Source: Candidatus Melainabacteria bacterium (lineage in GTDB: Bacteria > Cyanobacteriota > Vampirovibrionia > Obscuribacterales > Obscuribacteraceae). Taken from it: a DNA stretch of 64,000 nucleotides. The translations under genes were made by a program, and so were the position numbers. Shown one piece after another: positions 1-7,674 of this stretch. The stretch's first letter is position 1; each line of letters opens with the position of its first letter. Below the pieces are notes generated by a model, which had not been told where the DNA came from, did not search any database, and worked only from the letters and a program-made list of their open reading frames with translations. The stretch covers positions 434,001-498,000 of the forward strand of contig JADJWK010000002.1 of assembly GCA_016716405.1 (NCBI GenBank). Direction: 5' to 3'.

Positions 1-524
1 ATACCCAGGGTCTCGACAGCGTAGCCATAGAGCTGGCTGTCTTTCTTGTCCATCCCGGTCAGTATCTCGATCGCTTTGCGGGCATGGTCCATAGCCTTCT
101 CTTCTTTGCCGAATTCCACCAGACAGGCTCCCAGCGCAGTCAGGCAGCGCGCAAATTCGCTAGAGCGGGAGCCGTATGCCGAGCGGACTCCGCCCCGGCT
201 CAACTCGAGCGTCTCGTAAGCTTCCTGAAATCGCCCCTGCCTCAAATAGGATTCGCCAAGGGCCAGTCTGCTCATGGCGAGGCGATGCGGTTTGGAGGGG
301 CTGTTTTTAGCCTGATGCAGAGCGCGCTCGAGATAATCGTCGGCCTTTTCGAACTGCCTCATATAAAGAGCGCGCTCGCCGCTGTCCTGGTCTTTGTGCC
401 AGCCCTGCTTGTGCTGCGTGTCGGTGGAAGCTCCTGATTCCTCTACAGATCCCGAATAAGCCGAGGCGCCCGACAACAGGAGGACGGCTGATAAAGTGAG
501 CAGCAGAGGGCAGGAATCTTTCAA
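1..524 (-). CDS. Exported TPR protein, 3' end outside window
   Basis: The leftward reading frame from a TTG at 524 stays open to the window edge, about 174 codons. It opens with a signal peptide (KDSCPLLLTLSAVLLLSGASA), followed by an acidic, Gln/Asp-rich linker. From about residue 50 there are helical pairs typical of tetratricopeptide repeats, such as YLERALHQA, RLALGESYLRQGRFQEAYE and CLTALGACLVEFGKEEKAM. TPRs mediate protein-protein contacts, and the signal peptide puts this one in the periplasm or outside. A TAA stop lies four codons upstream, so TTG is the only start that keeps the signal peptide. A TATAAT lies 8 nt before it, so the mRNA may be leaderless. The specific function is unknown. 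Confidence 0.75.
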   Translation of the reverse strand, partial: MKDSCPLLLTLSAVLLLSGASAYSGSVEESGASTDTQHKQGWHKDQDSGERALYMRQFEKADDYLERALHQAKNSPSKPHRLAMSRLALGESYLRQGRFQEAYETLELSRGGVRSAYGSRSSEFARCLTALGACLVEFGKEEKAMDHARKAIEILTGMDKKDSQLYGYAVETLG

Positions 525-532
525 GATACCAG

Positions 533-540
533 ATTATAAT
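533..540. promoter_or_regulatory. Shared -10 of a divergent promoter
   Basis: ATTATAAT reads as TATAAT on both strands: 535-540 rightward and 538-533 leftward. It sits between the leftward TPR gene (start 524) and the rightward DUF2207 gene (ATG 582). No clear -35 is visible on either side. Assignment rests on consensus and position only. Confidence 0.45.
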
Positions 541-581
541 ATTCCGGAGAGTCGATTGTCACTTTGCAACAGGTTTGGATA

Positions 582-2261
582 ATGAATTTTTGGCGGCTCA
601 TTGGCAGCCTGACGGCAGTTTTCCTTTTGGCAACGGCTCCGGCGTTCTGCGAGGCTATTAGCGATTACCGGGCCGATATAGTGCTCGAGCCCAACGGCAT
701 AGCGAAAGTCAAAGAAGATTTCCAGATCGATTTCACCGGAACACCGCCCCGTCACCACGTCTACCGCAATATTCCGCTGCGCTACACCATCGGCGATGCT
801 ATCCATAATGTTGACGTCCATTTGAGAACCGTCTCTGTAGGCGGCGTCTCTCCGCCAGAATCGAGCGCCTGGTCGGCAGACGATCTTTTCATAATCAGCA
901 TCGGTGACAGCAAGAAGCATCTGCTGGGCAAGCAGAAATTTCATATCGAGTACGACATCAATGGTGCCGTCAACTATCTGACCGGCAAGCCCCAGCTCTA
1001 TATGAGCATTACCGGCGATCAAGGTCCGTTCCGAATCGACTCGGCGACTGTCGACCTGCATCTGCCGAGGGGGATCAAGGGCTCGGATGTGCAGGCGTTC
1101 ACTCTTGTGGGGGCGGCCGGCAAGCTCAAGAAATTCGCCGCTCCTGTCAGCGAAGGGACAATCAAGACTTCGGTTCGCGGCATCGGAGCAGGGCAGGGCA
1201 TGACCCTGTCGGTATCGATGCCGCCCGGCTCGGTGGTATTGCCCTCGGTGCTGCAGAGCTTTATCTGGCAGTTGCAGGTTAGCTATCAGGCAATCGCGCT
1301 GCCTCTTGGCACCATGCTTGTGCTGACTGTTTTCTGGGCTCTCTTCGGCAGGGATCAGAGCAACGGAACCGCTCCTGCGGAGGGCTTTCGTCCTCCCGAA
1401 TATCTCACCGCCGCCGAGGCCGGCACTCTCATAGACGAGCGCTGCGATCTCATCGATGTGGTCTCGACGGTCATCGACCTGGCCGTGCGAGGGTTCATAT
1501 CGATCAGGGTGCTTCCTTATAACGGCTTTCTCTATCTCTCCAACCGCGACTATGAATTCCGGCTTCTCAAGTCCGCCAAGGACAGGGATCTGAAGCCTCA
1601 CGAGCAGGTTTTCCTGTCCGCCATGTTCGGCCTGTCCGATACCACATATCTCTCGGCTGTCCGGGGCAACTTCGCCGAGTATCTTCCGATTCTCAGAAGT
1701 CGCATCTATGAAGAGCTGGTTGCCGAAGGCTATTTTGCCAGAGACCCCGAGAACGATCGCAAACAATTCGGTGCCGTGGGAGCGGCGGTAATGGTGGCGG
1801 GGATCGGGCTCCTGGCAGCCTCCGAGTTCCACATCACCGGCCGGGCGACGGCGGTGGGTGTCATCCTCTCCGGTCTGGTGATTGCATTTGCCGCGGGCGC
1901 CATGCCCAGGCGAAAGGCCATGGGCACGAGAGCCGTGGAGCAGTTCCGGGCATTTCAGCGCTTTATCGCCTTCGGCTCCCGGGCCGAGCAGAGCGAATTC
2001 GCCGCCAATAACCCGGAGCTCTTCTCCACTTACCTGCCTTATGCCATGGTGCTGGGGATGGCTGACCGCTGGGCGGCTATCTATCAAAAGCAGCTCAAAG
2101 AGTTTCCCGCCTGGTTCCAGGTGGACCGGGCTTTCAGACCGGCGAGCTTCTCGGTTGCTCATTTCGTCTCGAATCTCGGCGAGGCTGTCCAGGTTATCAA
2201 TAAGGCGCTGACCGAGCAGGAGCACACGGTCACCACCAGAGGGTATGACAGCCTGAGATAG
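582..2261 (+). CDS. DUF2207 membrane protein
   Basis: A 559-residue protein of the DUF2207 family (E. coli YciQ type; function not established). It has a signal peptide (MNFWRLIGSLTAVFLLATA), then the family's N-terminal beta-rich domain with YRADIVLEPNGIAKVKEDF and the conserved HHVYRNIPLRY. A transmembrane segment follows near residue 235 (ALPLGTMLVLTVFWALF), and two more lie near 390-435. The extracytoplasmic domain is therefore followed by a cytoplasmic and membrane C-terminal half. An in-frame TTG at 564 exists, but the ATG at 582 gives a clean signal peptide. The exported TPR gene at 2278 follows after 16 nt, so the two probably form an operon. Confidence 0.85.
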   Translation: MNFWRLIGSLTAVFLLATAPAFCEAISDYRADIVLEPNGIAKVKEDFQIDFTGTPPRHHVYRNIPLRYTIGDAIHNVDVHLRTVSVGGVSPPESSAWSADDLFIISIGDSKKHLLGKQKFHIEYDINGAVNYLTGKPQLYMSITGDQGPFRIDSATVDLHLPRGIKGSDVQAFTLVGAAGKLKKFAAPVSEGTIKTSVRGIGAGQGMTLSVSMPPGSVVLPSVLQSFIWQLQVSYQAIALPLGTMLVLTVFWALFGRDQSNGTAPAEGFRPPEYLTAAEAGTLIDERCDLIDVVSTVIDLAVRGFISIRVLPYNGFLYLSNRDYEFRLLKSAKDRDLKPHEQVFLSAMFGLSDTTYLSAVRGNFAEYLPILRSRIYEELVAEGYFARDPENDRKQFGAVGAAVMVAGIGLLAASEFHITGRATAVGVILSGLVIAFAAGAMPRRKAMGTRAVEQFRAFQRFIAFGSRAEQSEFAANNPELFSTYLPYAMVLGMADRWAAIYQKQLKEFPAWFQVDRAFRPASFSVAHFVSNLGEAVQVINKALTEQEHTVTTRGYDSLR

Positions 2262-2277
2262 CGGGAATAATAGGTGC

Positions 2278-2973
2278 ATGATCATCAGACCTGTCATCCT
2301 CGGTTTACTCATGGTCTGCTCGCTGACTCCGCTGAGCGCGAGCCCGGCTCTGGCGGGGAGCGGCTTGCAGCCGCCTCTCAAAGCCCAGCTCGATACCCTG
2401 GAGACACCTCGTCAAAAGGCTTTGAAAGCCCTGAAAGAGGGTGCGGCGCTTCATCAAGCGGGGGATCTCGAAGGCGCCGAGAAGCGCTTTCGCCAGGCCG
2501 CCAGTATCGATCCGGACAACCCGGACAGCTTCTTCAATCTCGGTGCCCTGGCGGAAGGGCGAGGCGACCTGGACGGAGCTCTCACTCTTTATCAAAACGG
2601 TCTCAGGCTCTCTCCCCGGGACAACGGTCTCAAGCAAGCGGTCGATTCGATCAACACCAGGTTGGCCATGCGCCTGAGCGAAGATGACCTCGAGCAGGCA
2701 GACGGGCTCGTGCCGATAGTGATGAGCTCTGAGCCCGCTGATATTCCGGTACCGAATGTCCCTGTTTCCGAACCGACCCTGGCGCCCGCGGTGGTCCCGG
2801 TCCCGATTCAGGGCGCTCAGCCGGCGCCCCAGGTGTCGATCAAGAAGCAGCTCGCCAGGCAGGCGGCCCGCCGGGCGGCAGGCATGGTGGTCAGGCAGGG
2901 GATCAATATGGGATTGCGTGCCGCTCTTGGCGGAAGCATCTGCGGCGGCGGCATGTTCCGTTTCGGATTCTGA
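2278..2973 (+). CDS. Exported TPR protein
   Basis: 231 residues with a signal peptide ending SASPALA near residue 26. TPR helices follow at about residues 40-125 (ALKEGAALHQAGDLEGAEKR, FNLGALAEGRGDLDGAL). A Pro/Val-rich linker leads to a C-terminal tail rich in Ala, Arg and Gly that ends GGGMFRFGF. An aromatic C-terminal Phe can mark outer-membrane insertion, but a single such motif is not evidence enough here. The gene lies 16 nt after the DUF2207 gene and probably shares its transcript. No specific function can be assigned. Confidence 0.8.
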   Translation: MIIRPVILGLLMVCSLTPLSASPALAGSGLQPPLKAQLDTLETPRQKALKALKEGAALHQAGDLEGAEKRFRQAASIDPDNPDSFFNLGALAEGRGDLDGALTLYQNGLRLSPRDNGLKQAVDSINTRLAMRLSEDDLEQADGLVPIVMSSEPADIPVPNVPVSEPTLAPAVVPVPIQGAQPAPQVSIKKQLARQAARRAAGMVVRQGINMGLRAALGGSICGGGMFRFGF

Positions 2974-2986
2974 GCCGGATCTATCG

Positions 2987-3253
2987 CTAGAACCCGCCTT
3001 TGCTATAAGCTTTCGAGCCGAATACGGTGTGGTCTGTCGCAAAGGTTTCCGGAAGCTTGATGGCGCCTCTGCCATCGATCTGAGCGTTGCCGTTATAGGC
3101 GCCCCAGTAGCTGGCATTCACCGATTTCTGGAAGAGTCTCATCCCTTCGGCTTTCTTCATGAAATGCCGCACGATGAGGATCGAGAACAAAACGGTCACC
3201 CAGCTGACCACCAGAAATATGCAAAGTGGCGCAAAACCTTCCATAGACATCAT
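2987..3253 (-). CDS. Small membrane protein, unknown
   Basis: An 88-residue leftward reading frame in the gap between two rightward genes. One strong transmembrane segment (CIFLVVSWVTVLFSILIV) lies near residues 11-28. A basic stretch (RHFMKKAEGMR) and a soluble Gly/Asn-rich C-terminal half follow. Starts at 3253, 3250 or 3244 (ATG ATG TCT ATG) are all possible. It ends 13 nt from the convergent TPR gene. The hydrophobic segment and the lack of any competing gene support it. I recognise no family. Confidence 0.6.
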   Translation of the reverse strand: MMSMEGFAPLCIFLVVSWVTVLFSILIVRHFMKKAEGMRLFQKSVNASYWGAYNGNAQIDGRGAIKLPETFATDHTVFGSKAYSKGGF

Positions 3254-3295
3254 GATATTGTCGCGCCCGGGCAAGTAAAGCGTATTTTCCACACT

Positions 3296-3302
3296 TATAA
3301 TA
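3296..3302. promoter_or_regulatory. -10 element 6 nt before an ATG
   Basis: TATAAT at 3296-3301 ends six bases before the ATG at 3308, so transcription would start at or next to the start codon. The opposite strand reads TATTAT at 3302-3297, about 45 nt before the leftward small membrane protein. No good -35 is visible. This is a consensus match only. Confidence 0.45.
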
Positions 3303-3307
3303 GGGTC

Positions 3308-4552
3308 ATGAAAGCCAGAACCGGATTCTCGATCACGATTGCCTTCTTTCTCTGTTTGTCCGCACCCGTCGCCGGAGCTCAGGCTCCGGCAGCCGGCAAG
3401 AAGCCGGTTCCGGCGAAGAAAACCGTGCCGGCGAGAAAGGCAGCTCCGGCGATATCCGAGAAGGCTTTCATGGATGCCCTCAACGACCGGATAGGAAAGA
3501 TCTGGAAGCCCCCGGAGACCAGCGAGTCTCTCACCGCCAAAATCCTCATCAAGATAAACGCCGGGGGCGAGGTGGACGGCACCGAGCTCACCCAGAGCTC
3601 CGGTAGGGACGATGTCGATGAGACCGCCCTGAAAGCGGTGAAAGATGCGGCACCGTTCGGTCCCATGCCGCCGTCTTTCAAAGACGGGCTGAATCTTACT
3701 TATACATTCAAAACAAATGCCAGCAAGCAGACCGATTTTTCGCCTTACATAAGCTCTCTCAGAGAGAAGGTCAATGTCAGCTGGCGAAGCCCGAAAGTCG
3801 CCAGTCCCTGCCAGGTGACTCTGAAGTTCACCCTGGATGCCGGCGGCGCTCTCAAAGATATAAGCATCAAGAAGAGCTCCGGCGTCAAAGCCGTGGACGA
3901 TGCCGGGATCGAGGCAATCCGTCGTGGTGCTCCCTACGGTCCTCTGCCTGAAGGCGAGGAGAATCTCGGCATGGAGTACACCCTTTCCGCTGCTCCGGAA
4001 GACAGCCCGGTCAGGCAGTATCAATTCAATAACAAGCCTATCTCGGAAGGAGGCTGGCAGGTCACCAGAAGCGGTGCCACTCTCAAGCCCCTGGACGTCG
4101 ATACCAGAATCAATCGCCAGCTCAAAGACAGAGAATATGCGCTCCAGGACCGCATCGCTTCGCTCAAAGCTTCTGTCGATAAGGAGACCGACAAGAATAA
4201 GAGAGTCGATCTGCTTATCGATCTCTCGACCTGTCTCAAGGATTTGCATGATTACGACGGTGCTATCGCCATGCTCGAAGATGCTCTAGCGGTTGAGGCT
4301 CAGGAGAATCCCGCCAGTCCCCGCTATGCCCGGGCTCTCTGCCAGCTCGCCGGCACCTGCTCGGCGGCCGGCAAGCCGGAGCGCTCCGAAGAGCTCTACG
4401 AAAAGGCTTTGCCGCTTCTGCGCGACCATCTCAAGGACGATGCCCGGGAGCTTTCGAGAGTGCTCGAGGACTATGCGAAGTTTCTGTACAAGAACAAAAA
4501 GACCGAACGTGCCAATCAGCTCTACGCCGAGGTGCGCAAGCTGAAAGGCTGA
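3308..4552 (+). CDS. Exported protein with two TonB-C-like domains and TPRs
   Basis: 414 residues. A signal peptide (ending APVAGAQA, residue 26) is followed by a Lys/Pro/Ala-rich linker (KKPVPAKKTVPARKAAP) like the periplasm-spanning region of TonB and TolA. Two copies of a TonB C-terminal-like domain occur at about residues 51-138 (RIGKIWKPP, ALKAVKDAAPFGPMP) and 143-228 (REKVNVSWRSP, GIEAIRRGAPYGPLP). TPR helices fill about 290-414. No N-terminal anchor beyond the signal peptide is seen, so it is more likely a periplasmic binding protein than an energy transducer. The ATG at 3308 is chosen for the signal peptide; the longer open frame upstream has non-coding character. Confidence 0.85.
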   Translation: MKARTGFSITIAFFLCLSAPVAGAQAPAAGKKPVPAKKTVPARKAAPAISEKAFMDALNDRIGKIWKPPETSESLTAKILIKINAGGEVDGTELTQSSGRDDVDETALKAVKDAAPFGPMPPSFKDGLNLTYTFKTNASKQTDFSPYISSLREKVNVSWRSPKVASPCQVTLKFTLDAGGALKDISIKKSSGVKAVDDAGIEAIRRGAPYGPLPEGEENLGMEYTLSAAPEDSPVRQYQFNNKPISEGGWQVTRSGATLKPLDVDTRINRQLKDREYALQDRIASLKASVDKETDKNKRVDLLIDLSTCLKDLHDYDGAIAMLEDALAVEAQENPASPRYARALCQLAGTCSAAGKPERSEELYEKALPLLRDHLKDDARELSRVLEDYAKFLYKNKKTERANQLYAEVRKLKG

Positions 4553-4653
4553 GCAGGTATTAAGAGCCGGAACAATGCCTTTTCCCGGGCGTCTCTGATA
4601 TAGTCGTGATTTTTGAGCCGCCGGGGCTCGGGCAACTGAAGGAGACTGGAGAT

Positions 4654-4758
4654 ATGCTTTCGAACTATGAGGACAAGTCAGGCAGCCTGCTACCCTTTAT
4701 CATCGGTTTTACTTTCCTCGTCGGCGCCGGCTTCGGGCTTCTTTTCTACCTTCACTGA
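4654..4758 (+). CDS. 34-residue membrane protein
   Basis: A short gene with a strong ribosome site (GAAGGAGACTGGAG) before the ATG. It has a polar start (MLSNYEDKSGS), then one hydrophobic helix of about 18 residues (LLPFIIGFTFLVGAGFGLLF) and ends YLH. The helix is Gly-rich, like small subunit-type membrane peptides. The last 7 nt overlap the convergent PAS gene. A TATAGT-like -10 occurs near 4598. No family is recognised; ribosome site and composition are the evidence. Confidence 0.6.
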   Translation: MLSNYEDKSGSLLPFIIGFTFLVGAGFGLLFYLH

Positions 4759-5801
4759 GCTGACGATTGCGGAGACGAGATTGATCGTTTCTGCCCCTCG
4801 ATCTCGGTCCAGGTGCCAAACCATCTGGTGATCTCGGCTTTAGCGTCCCTGTAGGATATGGCCCGGGCCAGATGCCAGAGATACTGGGTGCCGGCCTGGC
4901 TCTTCAGACCGACCGCGCGTTTGATGCGAAACTCGAGCTCGAAAGTGTCACCGCTTTTCAGGGAGCGGCTCCATTCGTCGAGATATAGCTTGCGGTCCTC
5001 GGGATGGATGAGCTGCGCCCAGCCCTCCGAGGCGCTCTGATCCTCGGTGAGACCGCTGTACTCGAACCAGCGGTGGTTCCAGAAAGAGATCTCGCCGTCC
5101 GCCTCGGCAACGAAGATAATCTGCGGTATGGCATCAGCCAGGGTGCGGAGCTCGCCTTCCCTGAGCTTCAAATCTTCCTGGGCGCGTTTCTGCTGGTCGA
5201 TACTGGTGGTGGTCCCGAACCACTTGGTTGAATCGCTGTCCGGATCGAAAAATGGGATCGAGTGCATCAGGTGCCAGCGGTAAGTCCCTTCCCGGTCACG
5301 ACAGCGTACCTCCAGGCTGAAGGAGCTATTCGAGAGGGCGGCCTGGTTGCCCGCCAGCATCGCCCGGTCCAGGTCTACCGGGTGAAGAACCTGGACCCAG
5401 GCCCAGCCGTCGTCTGATTGCCGGTCGATACCGCTGAAATCGTAGAAACGCTGGTTGGCATGAGTGGCTCTGCCTTCGGAGTCTGAAATCCAGACCATAT
5501 GCGGCATAGCTTCGGTAAGCATGAGCACCTGTCTCTGCAGGTCCTCGTCCAGGGTGGCGGGTCTCTCCGCGAAGTCGCTCGGCGGGCTTGCCGGTGGTCC
5601 GTGACCGGCTCGCAGATCGCGAGAAAGGCGGTAATAAGCCTGGCGGGCTTCCTGCAAATCTTGCTCGAGGCTCTGGATCCTCTCGGCGAGCTCTTCGAGC
5701 TCGGCGCTGGGCGCCGCTGTTACGGAATTGTCCCGGTCTCCTTCTCCGGTGGGACCGGAGTGAAAGGATGGACAGGACTCTTCGTGCTGATAGGTGGACA
5801 T
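4752..5801 (-). CDS. Two-PAS-domain sensor without output domain
   Basis: 349 residues. An acidic N-terminus leads into a coiled coil at about residues 34-65 (ELEELAERIQSLEQDLQEAR). Two PAS/PAC modules follow: about 90-210 (AMPHMVWISDSEGRATHANQ, then WFGTTTSIDQQKRAQE) and 215-335 (AIPQIIFVAEADGEISFWNH, then WFGTWTEIEGQKR). In most bacteria such PAS pairs precede a histidine kinase or GGDEF domain, but here the protein stops 14 residues after the second PAC. It probably signals through partner contacts by the coiled coil. No ligand-binding residue (such as a heme His or LOV Cys) is evident. No signal peptide or membrane segment is seen, so it is cytosolic. Confidence 0.85.
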   Translation of the reverse strand: MSTYQHEESCPSFHSGPTGEGDRDNSVTAAPSAELEELAERIQSLEQDLQEARQAYYRLSRDLRAGHGPPASPPSDFAERPATLDEDLQRQVLMLTEAMPHMVWISDSEGRATHANQRFYDFSGIDRQSDDGWAWVQVLHPVDLDRAMLAGNQAALSNSSFSLEVRCRDREGTYRWHLMHSIPFFDPDSDSTKWFGTTTSIDQQKRAQEDLKLREGELRTLADAIPQIIFVAEADGEISFWNHRWFEYSGLTEDQSASEGWAQLIHPEDRKLYLDEWSRSLKSGDTFELEFRIKRAVGLKSQAGTQYLWHLARAISYRDAKAEITRWFGTWTEIEGQKRSISSPQSSAQ

Positions 5802-6522
5802 TTGTTCTTCTGGGTCTTCCTTGGGTATTCCGATTCCCGAATGGGATTGTCAAGAATACCATGCTTATCACCCTGTCCTGATAATGAAGAATTGCTCAGA
5901 ATCGTGATTTTGCCCGGAATTCCCTCTGCTGGCGATATTTCGATTCTTGACAATCTTCAGGGTTTTCTCCATTGTTTCCCCCAGCCTGTTCTCTATCCTT
6001 GTACATGAGAACTCCCGATTGACGCTCCGCCTGGCCCGCGGGGCTTCAATCGCTTCCGGAGAGCATTTTTTCGATTTTGATATTTCTTTTACGGGCTCCG
6101 GCGCTTAGATGTAGATGGAAGGCGACGGAGGCACGATCCTGATGGAAGCACTGATATATCTCCTTGGTCTGACCGGACAGCTGCACGGGGACTCCCCGGA
6201 AGCCAGCAGGCACAAGCTCTTTGTCGAGCTGAGAGAAAGGCTTCACCATCATAGACGAGTCGATGATAAGGTGACCGCTTCCTCTCGTTCGACCGGAGCT
6301 GAATGCCGGCTTGCAGAGCGGCAGGCGGACGCGACGCCGGCTTCAGCCCCCGAGACCCTTGCCCGAGACCCTTGATAGATTGCAACGGGAAAAGATATCG
6401 CATTCAATACCACAGGGAGGTGGTTCGTAGATGGAGCAAAAATTTTCTGAACCAGTGAATTGACTGGGTTAAGATTAGATATCCAGATTTCTCACCAGGG
6501 AATTCATCAAAAGCCAGGGAAC
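5802..6522. other. Long intergenic region with possible STAS-like remnant
   Basis: No convincing gene. On the minus strand, 6046-6252 (with open frame back to a TGA near 6330) encodes a peptide containing LIIDSS, LDKELVPAGF and LSGQTKEIYQ. The order and spacing faintly recall the second half of a STAS (anti-sigma antagonist) domain. It lacks a credible start and the first half of the domain, so it could be a gene remnant or chance. The rest, including 5880-6045 and 6380-6522, shows no feature I can support. Confidence 0.3.
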
Positions 6523-7674
6523 ATGACGTCCAGCGCAAGAAGAATCGGTTATGAGAGTGAAAGTGGCAGGGACTTTTCCACTCTTGTCGAGATCCTGTTC
6601 GGGCTGGGCGTCGTGTTTCTGTCCACCTGTATTGCGACCCTCGTCCAGATCATCGGTCTCGAGATGCAATCCGAGGTCTATTCTTCCAACCTGATCATCA
6701 TTTATCTCATGGGTGTTCTGGTCGTCTCCTGCTACTCGGGCAGGGCCGGAGCTCTTGCAAGCGCCGTAACCAGCGTGGCGGCTTTCGACTTTTTTTTCGT
6801 CGATCCGCGTTTCAGCCTTGTTCCCCGGGATAAGGAATATGTGGTGGTTGTGGTGGTGATGCTGGCGGCAGCCCTTCTGGTCAACGAGCTGGCCATGAGA
6901 GCCCGCGCCAATGCACGGAAGGCGGAGGATGCCCGAATAGAAGCCGAGAGCGAGAAGTTGAAGAATATTCTTCTGCGCTCGATTTCCCACGACCTCAAGA
7001 GTCCCCTGGCCTCCATAATCGGCGCAGCTTCGCTTTTGACCGGGGACGATCCCGAGGTTCTCAGCCAGGAGCAGAGAGAAGAGCTCCTGGCCTCGATCGC
7101 CAGCGAGTCCTCCAGGCTCGATCGGGTGGTCACCAATATTCTCGAGATCACCAGACTCGAGTCAGGCGGGCTCATACTCAATAGAGAATGGCATATGATC
7201 GAGGAGATCGTCGGCTCGGCGCTTGCGGGAATGGGCGCCAGGCTATCGGAGCAGGATGTGGTCCTCGATCTGGCTCCGGACCTGCCCCTGGTCTATGTCG
7301 ACTCCATGCTCCTGGGACAGGTCCTGGTCAACATCCTGGACAATTGCCTGAAGTACGCTCCGGACTCGATCTACCGGTTGCAGGCCTGGCGTGAAGGCGA
7401 CAGGCTCCTGCTCGAGGTTCGCAATGAAGGCGAGCCTATCGATAAGGACAAAGAAGAGCTGGTCTTCCAGAAGTTCTACAGAAAGGATGGCGACACGCGC
7501 GGCGCCGGTCTTGGTCTGGCCATCTGCCGGTCGATCCTGACTCTCCATGAAGGGAGGATCTGGGTGGTGCCGGGCATCGAAGACGGTGTGACAATCAGGC
7601 TCGCTCTTCCAGTGACCGAGCAGACAGACCTCCCGGTGGAGGCTCCTGATCATGAAAGAGAGGCAGGCATTTGA
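6523..7674 (+). CDS. KdpD-like sensor histidine kinase, short form
   Basis: 383 residues matching the C-terminal half of KdpD. The DUF4118 membrane domain spans about residues 20-120, with hydrophobic helices including LVEILFGLGVVFLSTCIATL, the motif GRAGALASAVTSVAAFDFFF and VVVVVVMLAAALL. A HisKA domain follows with the phospho-His in LLRSISHDLKSPLASI. The HATPase core has NILDNCLKYAP (N box) and GAGLGLAICRSI (G box). The N-terminal universal-stress and KdpD sensor domains of classical KdpD are absent. It phosphorylates the regulator that follows, whose TTG start overlaps its stop by 4 nt. The ATG at 6523 is preferred because upstream sequence is not coding-like. No kdpFABC is in the window. 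Confidence 0.85.
   Translation: MTSSARRIGYESESGRDFSTLVEILFGLGVVFLSTCIATLVQIIGLEMQSEVYSSNLIIIYLMGVLVVSCYSGRAGALASAVTSVAAFDFFFVDPRFSLVPRDKEYVVVVVVMLAAALLVNELAMRARANARKAEDARIEAESEKLKNILLRSISHDLKSPLASIIGAASLLTGDDPEVLSQEQREELLASIASESSRLDRVVTNILEITRLESGGLILNREWHMIEEIVGSALAGMGARLSEQDVVLDLAPDLPLVYVDSMLLGQVLVNILDNCLKYAPDSIYRLQAWREGDRLLLEVRNEGEPIDKDKEELVFQKFYRKDGDTRGAGLGLAICRSILTLHEGRIWVVPGIEDGVTIRLALPVTEQTDLPVEAPDHEREAGI

Noticed and set aside
84..437. 117-residue plus-strand open frame at the left edge
   Set aside because: It overlaps the leftward TPR gene, which has a signal peptide and repeat pattern; the plus-strand product has no recognisable domain.
2756..3307. Long plus-strand frame extending upstream of the TonB-C gene
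   Set aside because: The translated stretch is Arg/Ser-rich and unlike protein, overlaps the TPR gene in another frame, and the ATG at 3308 begins a clean signal peptide.
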